Part shown: piece after piece, positions 1-9,249 of the stretch | Position numbering within the stretch: position 1 is the stretch's first letter | Layout of the letters: every line of letters starts with the position of its first letter | Source: UBA9732 sp045116915 | Lineage (GTDB): Bacteria > Spirochaetota > Spirochaetia > Sphaerochaetales > Sphaerochaetaceae | Length of the DNA: 51,380 nucleotides | Assembly (NCBI GenBank): GCA_045116915.1 | Contig: JBGUMQ010000051.1 | Span: forward strand, 1-51,380 | Direction: 5' to 3' | Translations under genes and position numbers: made by a program | The notes under the pieces: model-generated | What the model saw: only the letters and a program-made list of their open reading frames with translations | The model's database searches: none | What the model was told of the DNA's origin: nothing

Positions 1-498
1 CATGTCCTTTTGTGTGTTTACAGACCGTTTAGTCCGGCTACATTATCATCCGACTCTGGTCAAACCTTTTCTCCCGACTACAACATCAGAGAAGGTTTTC
101 TCCATGAAGACGAACTATGGACACCAATTGTATTATTCAATGCGGATACCGTTTTCGACCTAAAATTTCGATATTATTGTTACAGATGTGACAATAGTAA
201 TTCAATAACAAGAGATCCATCAAAAAAACAAAAAAAAGCAAAAGATCGAAAAACAATAGCTGAAGAATTGGCTACCTATTTTTCCAACAAAAATGAGACT
301 GGTGCGAACGCTTTCCATGACAATATTTGCGCACAATATATGTATGCCGTTTATTCAGGAAGCCTGGCAAAAGATAAGACTACTTCAAGAAGTTTTCCGA
401 TAAAACAAGCAAGATCCTTAAAATACAAGATTAAAAGTGTTTTGTTTTTTGTTTCGCCCAAGATTGCATGTATCATCAGAGGGTTTCTTGACAAATAA
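1..498 (+). CDS. Glycosyltransferase family 2, C-terminal part (gene enters from left edge)
   Basis: The reading frame is open through the left edge and ends in TAA at 496-498, so only about the last 165 residues are seen. The segment with EGFLHEDELW, followed by a hydrophobic stretch and YYCYRCDNSNSIT, is the usual C-terminal part of family-2 glycosyltransferases, where the E-D pair holds the catalytic base and the YxYR...SIT stretch follows. It would transfer a sugar from a nucleotide sugar onto a polysaccharide precursor at the inner membrane. The DNA is clearly more A+T-rich than everything to the right, as is common for variable surface-polysaccharide loci. The donor and acceptor cannot be told. 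The TTG at 10 is an internal codon, not the start. Confidence 0.7.
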   Translation, partial: HVLLCVYRPFSPATLSSDSGQTFSPDYNIREGFLHEDELWTPIVLFNADTVFDLKFRYYCYRCDNSNSITRDPSKKQKKAKDRKTIAEELATYFSNKNETGANAFHDNICAQYMYAVYSGSLAKDKTTSRSFPIKQARSLKYKIKSVLFFVSPKIACIIRGFLDK

Positions 499-651
499 TG
501 ACGTAAGGAGGTGGCTTTAAAAAGCCAAGAAGTCCTGATCTGCACGCGGTAATCTGAAAAGGCAGTTACTCGGTAAGCAGGTTTTCACATCCGTTTACCA
601 TAATAGAAGAAAAGAGATTACCCCGAAAAAAGTGCTTGACATTCCCACTGA

Positions 652-2100
652 TCAGACGGCGCCCTTGCGCTTGAAGATGGCGACTCCGGTCCTGAGCAGG
701 ATGTGGAAGTCCAGGCTGAGCGACCAGTGCTCGATGTAGTAGCGGTCCAGCGCGACGACTTCGTTGAAGTCCGTGATGTTGCTGCGTCCGCTTATCTGCC
801 ACATTCCGGTGAGACCCGGACGTCCGCTGAGTCTGATCCTGTGGTCGGGGTTGTACTTGTCCCACTCGTCCTTCGTGGGCGGACGGACGCCGACCATGCT
901 CATCTCACCCTTGAGTACATTGAAGAACTGCGGGAACTCGTCCAGACTTGTCCTGCGGATGAAGTTTCCGATTCCCTTGGGGTTTCCGTGCTTGTCCTTC
1001 TTCTCGCTGCCGATGATGCGCGGATCGTCGTCGATCTTGAACATCAGGCCGCCTGCGATTTTGTTCTGGGCCTCGAGCTCGGCCTTCCTCTTCTCCGCGT
1101 CCATGTACATGCTACGGAACTTGTACAGCTTGAAGATCTTCCCGTTCTTTCCGACCCTGTCCTGCTTGAAGAAGACGGGACCCGGGGATTTGATCTTGAT
1201 GATTGGAGCGAGGAATATGTAGATGAAGAGGGTTGCGACGGATCCCACCAGACCGACTGCGATGTCGAACATGCGTTTCACCGCAAGATCCACCGCCGAA
1301 ACGATCTTGGATGATGTGGAAAGGACATCGAAGTACCCCAGACGGTGGACTTCGGTGAAGTAGGCCATGAACGAGTTGGAATAGTCAACCGTGATTCCCA
1401 TGTCTATCAGCTTGTCGATCAGCTCCTTGGGCATTCCCATGTCATCGGGTTGAACGAACAGGACCTCATCCACGTACATGTGGTTGATCTTGTCCAACGT
1501 GCTGTCGTCCAGCGGATCGACGGGAACGTCGCCCAGTTCGGAGGACAGGGTGGGATCGTACTCTCCCATCAGGAAGATATGGGACAGCTTGACGTTGTGA
1601 AGGGCCTGAACGCAGAACAGCTTGTCGTAGGTCCTCCGGGCAAGGGCGGGAGATGTCACCATGACGACGGAGAGCATCTTTTTCTCCTTGCGCTGTGCGA
1701 ATATCCGCTTCTTGTTCAGTGTGCGCCCGAGGATGTCCAGTACTATGTAGATCACCAGGGACCATCCGATCATCAGACGCGAAGCTGCGTCGGTGTGCTT
1801 CGAGACGAAGAAGTACAGGAGTGCCAGGATGAATGTGCTGAGGGCGAATCTGAAGACCTTCCACAGCTCATATGCAAAGGACCTGTAGATGATGCTGTGG
1901 TAGGAGCCGACGAACGGCATGGCAGCCAGCTGGCACAATGTAAGGACCGCGGCCTGGAAGGACAGCGTATGGTCGAGGTAAGGAAGCCATACGCCTCTCC
2001 TGATGTAGCTGGTGATTATGAGCGCGATCTGAAGGCACAGAACATCGACTATTATGAAGTCCCAGTGTCTCATCCACTCATGGTCCTGTTTCTTGAGCAT
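652..2100 (-). CDS. Polyprenyl-phosphate sugar-1-phosphate transferase (WbaP/WcaJ-type initiating enzyme)
   Basis: A 482-residue protein. The N-terminal ~130 residues carry several hydrophobic helices; a CoA-binding-like middle domain follows. From about residue 269 comes the bacterial sugar transferase domain, with KRMFDI, the conserved GPVFFKQDRVGKNGKIFKLYKFRSM stretch (only the style is quoted), RRTSLDEFPQ with the catalytic D-E, and MVGVRPP. The family loads a hexose-1-phosphate onto undecaprenyl phosphate to start O-antigen, capsule or exopolysaccharide repeat units. It starts at ATG 2100 with an AAAGGAGA ribosome site upstream and has its own promoter at 2141-2169. Together with the glycosyltransferase end at 1-498 it marks the border of a polysaccharide locus. 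Which sugar is used is unknown. Confidence 0.9.
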   Translation of the reverse strand: MLKKQDHEWMRHWDFIIVDVLCLQIALIITSYIRRGVWLPYLDHTLSFQAAVLTLCQLAAMPFVGSYHSIIYRSFAYELWKVFRFALSTFILALLYFFVSKHTDAASRLMIGWSLVIYIVLDILGRTLNKKRIFAQRKEKKMLSVVMVTSPALARRTYDKLFCVQALHNVKLSHIFLMGEYDPTLSSELGDVPVDPLDDSTLDKINHMYVDEVLFVQPDDMGMPKELIDKLIDMGITVDYSNSFMAYFTEVHRLGYFDVLSTSSKIVSAVDLAVKRMFDIAVGLVGSVATLFIYIFLAPIIKIKSPGPVFFKQDRVGKNGKIFKLYKFRSMYMDAEKRKAELEAQNKIAGGLMFKIDDDPRIIGSEKKDKHGNPKGIGNFIRRTSLDEFPQFFNVLKGEMSMVGVRPPTKDEWDKYNPDHRIRLSGRPGLTGMWQISGRSNITDFNEVVALDRYYIEHWSLSLDFHILLRTGVAIFKRKGAV

Positions 2101-2140
2101 ACAAGTCTCCTTTCCCTGAAAAAAATACCCCTAAACGAGA

Positions 2141-2169
2141 ATTCTAAGCCCGTCCGTAGCATATGTCAA
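2141..2169 (-). promoter_or_regulatory. Sigma-70-type promoter of the sugar transferase gene
   Basis: On the minus strand TTGACA (2164-2169) is followed after exactly 17 bases by TAGAAT (2141-2146), and the gene starts about 40 bases further on. It is close to consensus in both boxes. Confidence 0.7.
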
Positions 2170-2174
2170 ACGAT

Positions 2175-2199
2175 TTCATATATAACTTCCATATATGAA
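2175..2199. repeat. Perfect inverted repeat just upstream of the -35 box
   Basis: TTCATATAT (2175-2183) and its exact complement ATATATGAA (2191-2199) are separated by seven bases. The repeat ends six bases upstream of the TTGACA of the sugar transferase promoter. It has no following T-run on the minus strand and its stem is all A/T-rich, so a protein-binding site is more likely than a terminator for the upstream alcohol dehydrogenase gene. Confidence 0.5.
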
Positions 2200-2245
2200 A
2201 GCGAATGGCGGGAGAAGAGGCTGTATATTTGTACCGGGGGTCTGC

Positions 2246-3433
2246 TTACTTCGCCGCGGCCCTGAAGATGCGGTACATGTCGTCGGTCTTCAGGATTTTG
2301 AAGTTGCCAAGGGTCTTGGCTCCGTCGAGAGATGCCTTCCTGGCCAGCATCATGCAGACATCGTCCGTGGCATCGATCCCGAGTCCGCTTATCCTGACCG
2401 GCATGCCGAAGTCGGTGAAGGTCTTCTCGAATGCATCTATCGTCTTGTCGGCGGCCTTGTCGGGATCCGTGTCATCGATTCCGAACACCAGTTTCCCGAG
2501 TCTTGCGAATCTTGCCGGGCATGTGGATTTGACATAGCGGGCCCATGACGGCCACAGTGCGGAGAGTCCGGCGCCGTGGGCGACATCGTACAGTGCGGAA
2601 AGCTCATGCTCCAGTCTGTGGGATGCCCAGTCGCCGACGGATTCGAATCCCATGTTGGTCAGACCGTTGTGGGATAGAGAACCGGCCCACATGAGGTTCG
2701 CGCGGGCTTCGTAGTCGCATGGGTCCTCGAGCGCCTTCTTGGTGTATCCGATGACGGTCCTCAGGAGACCGGCGGCTATCTGGTCGGTCATCTCCAGATC
2801 CGGTCCGTTGTGGAAGAAGCGCTCCAATGTGTGCATCATGATGTCGGTGCTGCCGCTTCCGGTCTGGTACCTTGAGACCGAACAGGTGAGCTCCGGGTTC
2901 ATGAGCGCGAAGACGGGGCGTCCCAGGTCCGTATTGCAGCCGAACTTGTCGTTCGGTGTGACTTCGTCGTTCGTGATGACGCTGGAATTGCTCATCTCGC
3001 TTCCGGTAGCGGACAGTGTGAGAACACAGCCCATCGGGATGCGTTGCTGCGGTGAATTCTTGCCCTTGTAGAAATCCCAGACATCGCCGTCGTACGGAAC
3101 CCCGTATCCTATGCACTTGGCGCTGTCCAGGACCGAACCGCCGCCGACGGCAAGGATGAAGTCCACGCCATTGCTCCTGCAGAGCTCGATCCCCTTCCTG
3201 GCCAGGGTGAGCCTTGGATTTGGCCTGACACCTCCGAGCTCGACATATTCTATCCCGTTCTCATCAAGGGACTTCCTGATCTTCCCCAGGAGTCCGCTTT
3301 TCTCCGCGGAACCAGATCCGTAGTGGAGCAGGACCTTTTTGGCTCCGTTCTCCTTCAGGACCTTCCCCGCAAGGAGTTCGGTATCCCTTCCGAAATAGAC
3401 GTGGGTTGGTGTGTTGTACTCTGTATAGGCCAT
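2246..3433 (-). CDS. Iron-containing alcohol dehydrogenase (NADPH-dependent butanol dehydrogenase type)
   Basis: A 395-residue protein of normal length for the BdhA/YqdH branch of Fe-dependent alcohol dehydrogenases. Visible marks are the N-terminal TPTHVYFG start, the cofactor loop AVGGGSVLDSAK, the TGSEMSNSSVI stretch, and metal ligands in STDIMMHTLE and in ASHRLEHELSALYDVAHGAGLS (one Asp and three His). It interconverts aldehydes and primary alcohols with NAD(P)H in the cytoplasm, which in a fermenter usually serves to dispose of electrons. The start at ATG 3433 has GGAGG a few bases upstream. It stands alone, with opposite or separately transcribed neighbours. The exact substrate cannot be read from sequence. 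Confidence 0.93.
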   Translation of the reverse strand: MAYTEYNTPTHVYFGRDTELLAGKVLKENGAKKVLLHYGSGSAEKSGLLGKIRKSLDENGIEYVELGGVRPNPRLTLARKGIELCRSNGVDFILAVGGGSVLDSAKCIGYGVPYDGDVWDFYKGKNSPQQRIPMGCVLTLSATGSEMSNSSVITNDEVTPNDKFGCNTDLGRPVFALMNPELTCSVSRYQTGSGSTDIMMHTLERFFHNGPDLEMTDQIAAGLLRTVIGYTKKALEDPCDYEARANLMWAGSLSHNGLTNMGFESVGDWASHRLEHELSALYDVAHGAGLSALWPSWARYVKSTCPARFARLGKLVFGIDDTDPDKAADKTIDAFEKTFTDFGMPVRISGLGIDATDDVCMMLARKASLDGAKTLGNFKILKTDDMYRIFRAAAK

Positions 3434-3620
3434 GGCATACCTCCGGCTTTGTATCTAAGGTTCCATTATGAAGGCATACCGGCGTTCTTTCAAGCGATGG
3501 ATCGGATGATGGGTGGGAAGTGAAGGACAGGAGTGAAGGACATATCTTTTTTTGTGGCGCTTCTACAAAAAAGGTGGTACTTTAGTAAATTGGGTTATTT
3601 TTTGGAGAGAGGAAACTGAA

Positions 3621-6086
3621 GTGTACTATTCCGCTATAGGCATCCTTGCCGCCATGGTTCTGCTGATAGAGAACCTCGATATAATCCTCAACAGGAACAA
3701 TTCCTTCAGCCTTCCGGCATGGAAGGCCTACAGAAGGCTCCTCTATGCCATTTTCTTCTATTATGCGACGGACATCTGCTGGGGATTCATCGAGAAGCGC
3801 AAGATGGGCAGCCTGCTGTTCGCCGACACGACCGTCTATTTCATCGCGATGACGCTGGGAGTCCTGTTCCTCACTCAGTATATCGTGACCTATCTGGACG
3901 AGGACAACGGTTTCAGCCGTTTCATCCTCTATTCGGGACGCATCTTCTCCGTTGTCGTCACGACCCTGATTGCCGTCAACATCTTCCATCCGCTGGTTTT
4001 CATCGTGGATTCAAGATGCGTCTACAAGGTTCTGCCGGCAAGGTATGTCATTCTTATAATCCAGATTCTCATCCTGCTCCTCATGTCCGTCTACTCCATC
4101 ACATACGTGATACGCAGGAAAACACCCGTCGACAAACGGATGCGCTACCGTACGCTGGCGGCCTTCAGCCTCATCATGGCTGTGTTCCTTGCCGCTCAGA
4201 TCTGGTATCCGTACTATCCCATGTACGCCGTAGCCTACTTCATGGGCACATGTCTGATCCGTGCGTTGGTCATCTCCGACGAGAAAGAGGAACTCAGCCA
4301 TGAGCTTGCGGAAACCACGAGGGTCTCAGAGCTCAAGCAGACCGTTTCCGCAATATTCGACAACATGCCGGCCCTGAGCTTCTCGAAGGACGCCAAGACG
4401 GGTGTGTACCTTGCCTGCAACCAGGCGTTCGCCGAATACGCCCACAAGGACAGCCCCGAGGGTGTCATAGGTCTTACCGACGAGCAGATATTCGATCCCG
4501 TCACTGCGGCCCACTTCGTGGAGGACGACCATCTTGCCCTGTCCATGGAGGCGCCGTACATCTTCTACGAGGATGTCCCCGATGCGGTGGGCAACCGCAG
4601 GCAGTTCCAGACGACAAAGCTCAGATATACGGATGAGATGGGCCGCATCTGCCTGCTGGGCATGTGCCAGGACGTGACGGACATGGTGCGCATCCAGCGC
4701 GAACACGCCTCTACCAAGGATGAATACGAGAGGGCCCGCAGCACGGGAATCATCTTCAACCACATGGCCCAGGCGCTGGCGCGCAGCTACATAGCACTCT
4801 ATTACGTCAATGTCGAGACCGAGGAATTCCTGGAGTTCCGCACGGATGATGACGGCCGGCTTTCCGAGGTACGCCACGAATGGAACTTCTTCGAGACCTG
4901 CAGGAACGACGCCCATGATTTCGTCCATCCCGACGACCTTGCCCGGTTCCATGAGAACATGCAGAAGGAGAGCCTCCTGGAGGCTCTTGAGCACAACGGC
5001 ACCTACATGATGACCTACCGTCGCATGCCGGGACTCCACGGCCCGCACAATGTGAGCATGAAAGTCTCCCGTATGGAAGAGGACGAGCACTTCATCATCA
5101 TCGGAATGACCGACATCGACGAACAGGTCATGCGCCGCCGTGCCGCGGACCGCATACATGAGGAGCACATCGCCTATGCCCGCATCAGCGCCCTGACCGG
5201 AGAGTACCTCTGTGTCTACATCGTTGTGCCTGAGACCGGACGCTACAGGGAGTACAGTTCATCGGAGGACTTCGACAGATTCTACATCCCGAAGGAAGGC
5301 CTGGATTTCTTCACCATATCCCGCGAGAAGATCAGGGACACCATCTATCCTGAGGATCTGGACCGGTTCCTTGCCCTGTTCACAAAGGAGAACGTCTTCG
5401 CCGAGATCGAGAACAGCGGGGTGTTCGTCCTGAGCTACAGGCTTGTGGTCGACGGAAAGCCCAGATATGTCCAGCTCAAGGCCGCCATGGTCGATGAGGC
5501 CGACGGACCGCGCCTTGTTGTCGGAGTCAACGATATCGATGCCTTCGTGCGTCAGGAAGAGGCGCAGGCAAAGCGTCTTGAACAGGCCCAGAGGGAGGCC
5601 CATACGGATGCCCTCACCGGTGTCAGGAACAAACTGGCCTATCTTGAGACGGAAAAGCGCCTGAACGCACAGATTGCGGAATACCCGGACCTGGAGTTCG
5701 CCATCGTTGTCTTCGATGTCAACGACCTCAAGCTTACCAACGACACAATGGGACATCAGGCCGGCGACCAGCTCCTGAAGGAGGCGGCCCATGTGGTTTC
5801 CGATTCCTTCCCCGACAGCCCGGTGTTCCGTGTGGGCGGCGATGAATTCGTGGTTATCGCAAGAGGCAACGAGTACAAGCACATAGACGAACTTCTGGAG
5901 AAGGTCAAGATGCACAACCTCTCCACCTTGCGTTACGGCGGTGTCGTCATCGCCTGCGGAATGGCGAGGTTCAAGAACGATCCGAACGTCGCACAGGTGT
6001 TCAGACGCGCGGACAAGGACATGTACAGGGACAAAACGGGACTGAAGGCCTATCTGAAGGCGAATCAGGATCAGTCGAACAGCTGA
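3621..6086 (+). CDS. Membrane-anchored diguanylate cyclase with PAS-like sensor domains (GGDEF)
   Basis: I place the start at GTG 3621, because GAGAGAGGA lies seven bases before it; an open frame extends to TTG 3552 without a ribosome site. From this start the protein has 821 residues. The first ~230 hold about seven hydrophobic helices. A PAS-like domain follows (from about 240, with FDNMPALSFSKDAKTG), then two further PAS-like segments with repeated 'DDLARF' / 'EDLDRF' and 'IIGMTDID' / 'VVGVNDID' ends, then a GGDEF domain whose signature GGDEF is at 739-743. No RxxD inhibitory site precedes it. It should make cyclic di-GMP from GTP in response to an unknown signal. Its 3' end overlaps that of the opposing HD-GYP gene by 16 bases. 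Confidence 0.88.
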   Translation: MYYSAIGILAAMVLLIENLDIILNRNNSFSLPAWKAYRRLLYAIFFYYATDICWGFIEKRKMGSLLFADTTVYFIAMTLGVLFLTQYIVTYLDEDNGFSRFILYSGRIFSVVVTTLIAVNIFHPLVFIVDSRCVYKVLPARYVILIIQILILLLMSVYSITYVIRRKTPVDKRMRYRTLAAFSLIMAVFLAAQIWYPYYPMYAVAYFMGTCLIRALVISDEKEELSHELAETTRVSELKQTVSAIFDNMPALSFSKDAKTGVYLACNQAFAEYAHKDSPEGVIGLTDEQIFDPVTAAHFVEDDHLALSMEAPYIFYEDVPDAVGNRRQFQTTKLRYTDEMGRICLLGMCQDVTDMVRIQREHASTKDEYERARSTGIIFNHMAQALARSYIALYYVNVETEEFLEFRTDDDGRLSEVRHEWNFFETCRNDAHDFVHPDDLARFHENMQKESLLEALEHNGTYMMTYRRMPGLHGPHNVSMKVSRMEEDEHFIIIGMTDIDEQVMRRRAADRIHEEHIAYARISALTGEYLCVYIVVPETGRYREYSSSEDFDRFYIPKEGLDFFTISREKIRDTIYPEDLDRFLALFTKENVFAEIENSGVFVLSYRLVVDGKPRYVQLKAAMVDEADGPRLVVGVNDIDAFVRQEEAQAKRLEQAQREAHTDALTGVRNKLAYLETEKRLNAQIAEYPDLEFAIVVFDVNDLKLTNDTMGHQAGDQLLKEAAHVVSDSFPDSPVFRVGGDEFVVIARGNEYKHIDELLEKVKMHNLSTLRYGGVVIACGMARFKNDPNVAQVFRRADKDMYRDKTGLKAYLKANQDQSNS

Positions 6087-7318
6087 TTGTATCCGATGGT
6101 GCGGATGTCCTCCAGCGCTCCGTTCGTGAACAGTTCCATGAACGCATCCAGAAGGACGGGGTCGAACTGTGTCCCGCGTCCCTTGCGGAGCTCTGCCTCT
6201 ATCTCCGGCATCTCCAGGCATTTGCGGTATACGCGGTCCGAGCTCATGGCGTCGTAGGAGTCGGCGATCGTGACGATCCGTGCGTGCAGGGGGATTTCTT
6301 CCGCCTTCAGGCCTGACGGATAGCCCTTGCCGTCGAACCGTTCATGGTGGTGGTTGGCGACCTCGGCCGCACCTTCCAGCGCGCTGGCCTTGGAAAGGAT
6401 CCTCGCACCTGTGGTGGTGTGGGACTTGATCGTCTCGAACTGCTCGTCGGAAAGCCTTCCGGGTCGGTTCAGGACCGCATCGGGAATCCCTATCTTGCCG
6501 ATGTCATGGAGAAGGGCCTCACGTTTCAGGGTCTGCACCTCTTCCTCGGGCATCCCGATCTTCTGGGCCAGGGCGACGGAGTAGGCCGCCACGCGGAACG
6601 AGTGGCCGTTGATGTACTCGTCCTTGGCATCGATCGCAACGGCAAGCATGTCCACCATCTCGTCGTTCATCTGTTCCAGCCGTTGTGCGCGGTCCACCGC
6701 TATGGCCGTCTGCCGCTCGACTTCCTCATTGAGTTTGTCCGTGTAGTCCATCTCCTTGAGTGAGGTGCGGTGGAAGTCCACCATGGCGACTATGGTCACG
6801 GATGATACGGCGAAGAACACGATTGGGAAGCGGGTCATCGTTATCTCGCTGTAGTAGACGGACATGTTCTGTCTGAGCGACGGGATGTAGAACAGCATGC
6901 ACAGCAGCGTCTCGTAGTATATCGTTGTTATGATGCCGAGCTTCACGCTCAGGAAGTAGCATACTCCTATGGGCATCACAAGCGACCATGCAATGGAGAA
7001 TCCGTTCATCGATCCCGTCAGCGCATAATAGGTGAACACCAGCACGCTTGTGAAGATGGCGACCGCTTCGGAGATGTTTCGCTTTTTCAGTATTCCCGAT
7101 GCCACCGCCGATACGGAGCCGGCGGCCATGAACGCCACGGATGTCTCTATGACATATATGCTCTTGTGCTGTATGACGTTGATGAGCAGCATCACCAGCC
7201 CCAGGATGATGCTGAGGATGCTGACGCATGTGATGCCTTTCATGTTCGACTGGAGTCGTTTCTCGTCATAGATGGATCGGCCGAGATCGGCCCAGATTTC
7301 CCTGAGCTTCCTGAACAC
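6071..7318 (-). CDS. Membrane HD-GYP phosphodiesterase (c-di-GMP hydrolase)
   Basis: A 415-residue protein starting at GTG 7318, with AGGAG six bases upstream. About six hydrophobic segments lie between residues 28 and 180, a short helical linker follows (about 185-225), and then comes the HD-GYP domain: LLHDIGKIGIPD (HD at 271-272) and HHERFDGKGYP (GYP at 332-334). All diagnostic residues are intact, so hydrolysis of cyclic di-GMP is expected. It is convergent with the diguanylate cyclase gene and the two coding 3' ends overlap by 16 bases, so a maker and a breaker of the same messenger share a border. Its own promoter is at 7349-7377. The sensed signal is unknown. Confidence 0.9.
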   Translation of the reverse strand: MFRKLREIWADLGRSIYDEKRLQSNMKGITCVSILSIILGLVMLLINVIQHKSIYVIETSVAFMAAGSVSAVASGILKKRNISEAVAIFTSVLVFTYYALTGSMNGFSIAWSLVMPIGVCYFLSVKLGIITTIYYETLLCMLFYIPSLRQNMSVYYSEITMTRFPIVFFAVSSVTIVAMVDFHRTSLKEMDYTDKLNEEVERQTAIAVDRAQRLEQMNDEMVDMLAVAIDAKDEYINGHSFRVAAYSVALAQKIGMPEEEVQTLKREALLHDIGKIGIPDAVLNRPGRLSDEQFETIKSHTTTGARILSKASALEGAAEVANHHHERFDGKGYPSGLKAEEIPLHARIVTIADSYDAMSSDRVYRKCLEMPEIEAELRKGRGTQFDPVLLDAFMELFTNGALEDIRTIGYNQLFD

Positions 7319-7348
7319 TTGTCTCTCCTGTTCTCCATCCTTGATTCA

Positions 7349-7377
7349 ATTCTAGCACCGCATCGGTGTGTTTTCAA
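7349..7377 (-). promoter_or_regulatory. Promoter of the HD-GYP gene with a small inverted repeat in its spacer
   Basis: On the minus strand TTGAAA (7372-7377), a 17-base spacer and TAGAAT (7349-7354). The -35 box overlaps the stop codon of the upstream gene (7374-7376). The spacer contains CACCG-CAT-CGGTG (7356-7368), a five-base-pair inverted repeat that could be an operator half. Confidence 0.6.
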
Positions 7378-9239
7378 TTCCGAATCGGACTGAGGATGTC
7401 TGCTATCAGACCCCACCGGGCACACTGCTGGCGGTCGTTATCCGGATAGAAATAATACAGCCTGCCGTCGTGGTAGAGCTCGAATTCCTCCCCGCAGGAG
7501 AACGGTATCGCCTGGAGGGTGTCGAAACCGATGGTGAAATCCTCCGATTCCGACACATACCTGAAGCCTTTCTTTGAAAGGAAGCATTCACCCTCGTCCT
7601 TCACAGGCTTGCCCTTGAAATCGAAGATCTTCACGTGGACCTTCGCTTTCATGTCCAGGTCGTCCAGACCGGCCATCTCCATATCCCTGATCCTCCCGTA
7701 GTAACCGGAGATGGACCCGATGGAATCATCGAAGAGGTAATGGTCGTTCAGGGTGTGACGATTGCCGCATTCCGTGCAGACGATGTCGTTTCCGATTCCT
7801 TTGGTCGTATACAGGCTTCCGCAGTCGGAGCATCGGTAGAGGATGTTCTCCAGTCCCCTGGCCTTGTTCTTCTGCCGGAAGATCGTCTTCTGGTTCTCCG
7901 ATGCGTCGTTGTGAAGGGTCTCCGAGATCAGGCTGTCCAGCTGCGCTCCTGTCATGGCCTCCATCTCGTCCTTGCGGATGACCTTCTCCACAGTGACGTC
8001 TATGTCGGACAAAAAGCGCCTGCTCCTCCACTTGGGATTGGAGAAGTACGCTCCGTTTATCTTGACAAGGACCAGGTCGTATCCGAGCCTCCTGTAGAAA
8101 TCGCCGCCGGGGATGATGAAGTTCGACTCGCCGTCGGGCGAGAGCCTGCCTTCGGGGAAGATTATCACCGGGTAGCCCTTGTTGAGCATCCTGGTCATGC
8201 TGATGACCGACTTCAGGTCCGGTGTGAACAGCCTCTTGGGGATCATGCCGCCCTCGGGACCGAGTTTCTTCAGCAACGAGTAGTTGAAGTAGTAGGCGTT
8301 CATCAGGATCGCAGGGTTCCGCGGGTGGGACAGCTGCATGACGTACAGGAAGTCGTAGAACGACTCGTGGTTGACCAGCATTATGTACGGGGCCTTGACA
8401 TCCTGCAGAAGGCTGTCGTGGACGGTCACCTTCTGGCGTTTCCCGTGGACCAGCTTCATGATGGCCAGCATGAGGCTCTGTGCCGGGGAATCCGGGGTTC
8501 CGCTCGTGCCCTTGAGGAAATACCGTTTTATGAAGAACCAGATGAGCAGGAACAGGACGGCTGCCAGGAGGATGATTATCAGCACCAGGAGCCAGATGGG
8601 GAGCGAGTTGGAGAGGAACGCCTTTCCCGCCGCACCCATGAGGTTGGACGTGATGATGGAAGGGACGACTCCCGTGGCCACGGTGAGGATGTACCTGGGG
8701 TACTTGAGTTTTGTGCCGCTTCCGTAGTAGCAGATGGCTCCGAACGGGATCAGAGGCATGAAGAACAGGAGGTAGATGAGGAACACCGTGTTCCTGTCGC
8801 GCATGTTCGCGGAGATCCTGTCTATCTTCCTGACGTTCTTCTCATAGGAACCGCTTATGACGTGGAAGACCCTTACAAGCACGAATATCATGGTCGCCCC
8901 CAGGCAGACGCCGAGGTCGCACAAGGCCAGTGCGATTGGGAAGGGGTAGCTCAGTCCGCTCGAGATCTGGATGAACTCGGCCGGGATGAACACGACCAGC
9001 ATCTGCAGCGCCTCGACCAGCGAGACGGCCAGGAAACCCTTCCATCCCTTCTGTTTCAACAAATCCGAGGCTCCGGCAACGTCGTTGGCGGACTGGAGCC
9101 GTATGAACGGGACCATGATGTCGAAAAGGAAGAAACAGAAGAGTCCTACCACGGCAAGCACGATGACCGCCACGGCCACAGGGCTCAGGCTTCTGGTATT
9201 ACCGTCCCTGAGGGCGGAATCGTCTCTGGTGCTGTCCAT
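7374..9239 (-). CDS. Fusion protein: VTT/DedA-like membrane domain + PlsC acyltransferase + zinc ribbon
   Basis: A 621-residue protein with three parts. Residues ~20-245 are a TVP38/TMEM64 (VTT, DedA-like) membrane domain. Residues ~265-445 are a PlsC-type acyltransferase domain with the catalytic NHESFYD (H291, D296, the HX4D motif) and FPEGR at 361-365. Residues 470-491 hold a four-cysteine zinc ribbon (C470, C473, C488, C491), followed by a ~120-residue tail of unknown fold. PlsC enzymes acylate lysophosphatidic acid or related lysolipids; VTT proteins are linked to lipid scrambling or flipping. A fusion suggests coupling of acylation with movement of the lipid across the membrane (inference). 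It starts at ATG 9239, ten bases after the NYN gene, with GGAG upstream. Confidence 0.8.
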   Translation of the reverse strand: MDSTRDDSALRDGNTRSLSPVAVAVIVLAVVGLFCFFLFDIMVPFIRLQSANDVAGASDLLKQKGWKGFLAVSLVEALQMLVVFIPAEFIQISSGLSYPFPIALALCDLGVCLGATMIFVLVRVFHVISGSYEKNVRKIDRISANMRDRNTVFLIYLLFFMPLIPFGAICYYGSGTKLKYPRYILTVATGVVPSIITSNLMGAAGKAFLSNSLPIWLLVLIIILLAAVLFLLIWFFIKRYFLKGTSGTPDSPAQSLMLAIMKLVHGKRQKVTVHDSLLQDVKAPYIMLVNHESFYDFLYVMQLSHPRNPAILMNAYYFNYSLLKKLGPEGGMIPKRLFTPDLKSVISMTRMLNKGYPVIIFPEGRLSPDGESNFIIPGGDFYRRLGYDLVLVKINGAYFSNPKWRSRRFLSDIDVTVEKVIRKDEMEAMTGAQLDSLISETLHNDASENQKTIFRQKNKARGLENILYRCSDCGSLYTTKGIGNDIVCTECGNRHTLNDHYLFDDSIGSISGYYGRIRDMEMAGLDDLDMKAKVHVKIFDFKGKPVKDEGECFLSKKGFRYVSESEDFTIGFDTLQAIPFSCGEEFELYHDGRLYYFYPDNDRQQCARWGLIADILSPIRN

Positions 9240-9249
9240 CGCCGGGCTC

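Noticed and set aside
513..526. GGCTTT-AA-AAAGCC palindrome after the glycosyltransferase gene, as a terminator.
   Set aside because: The loop would be only two bases and no T-run follows.
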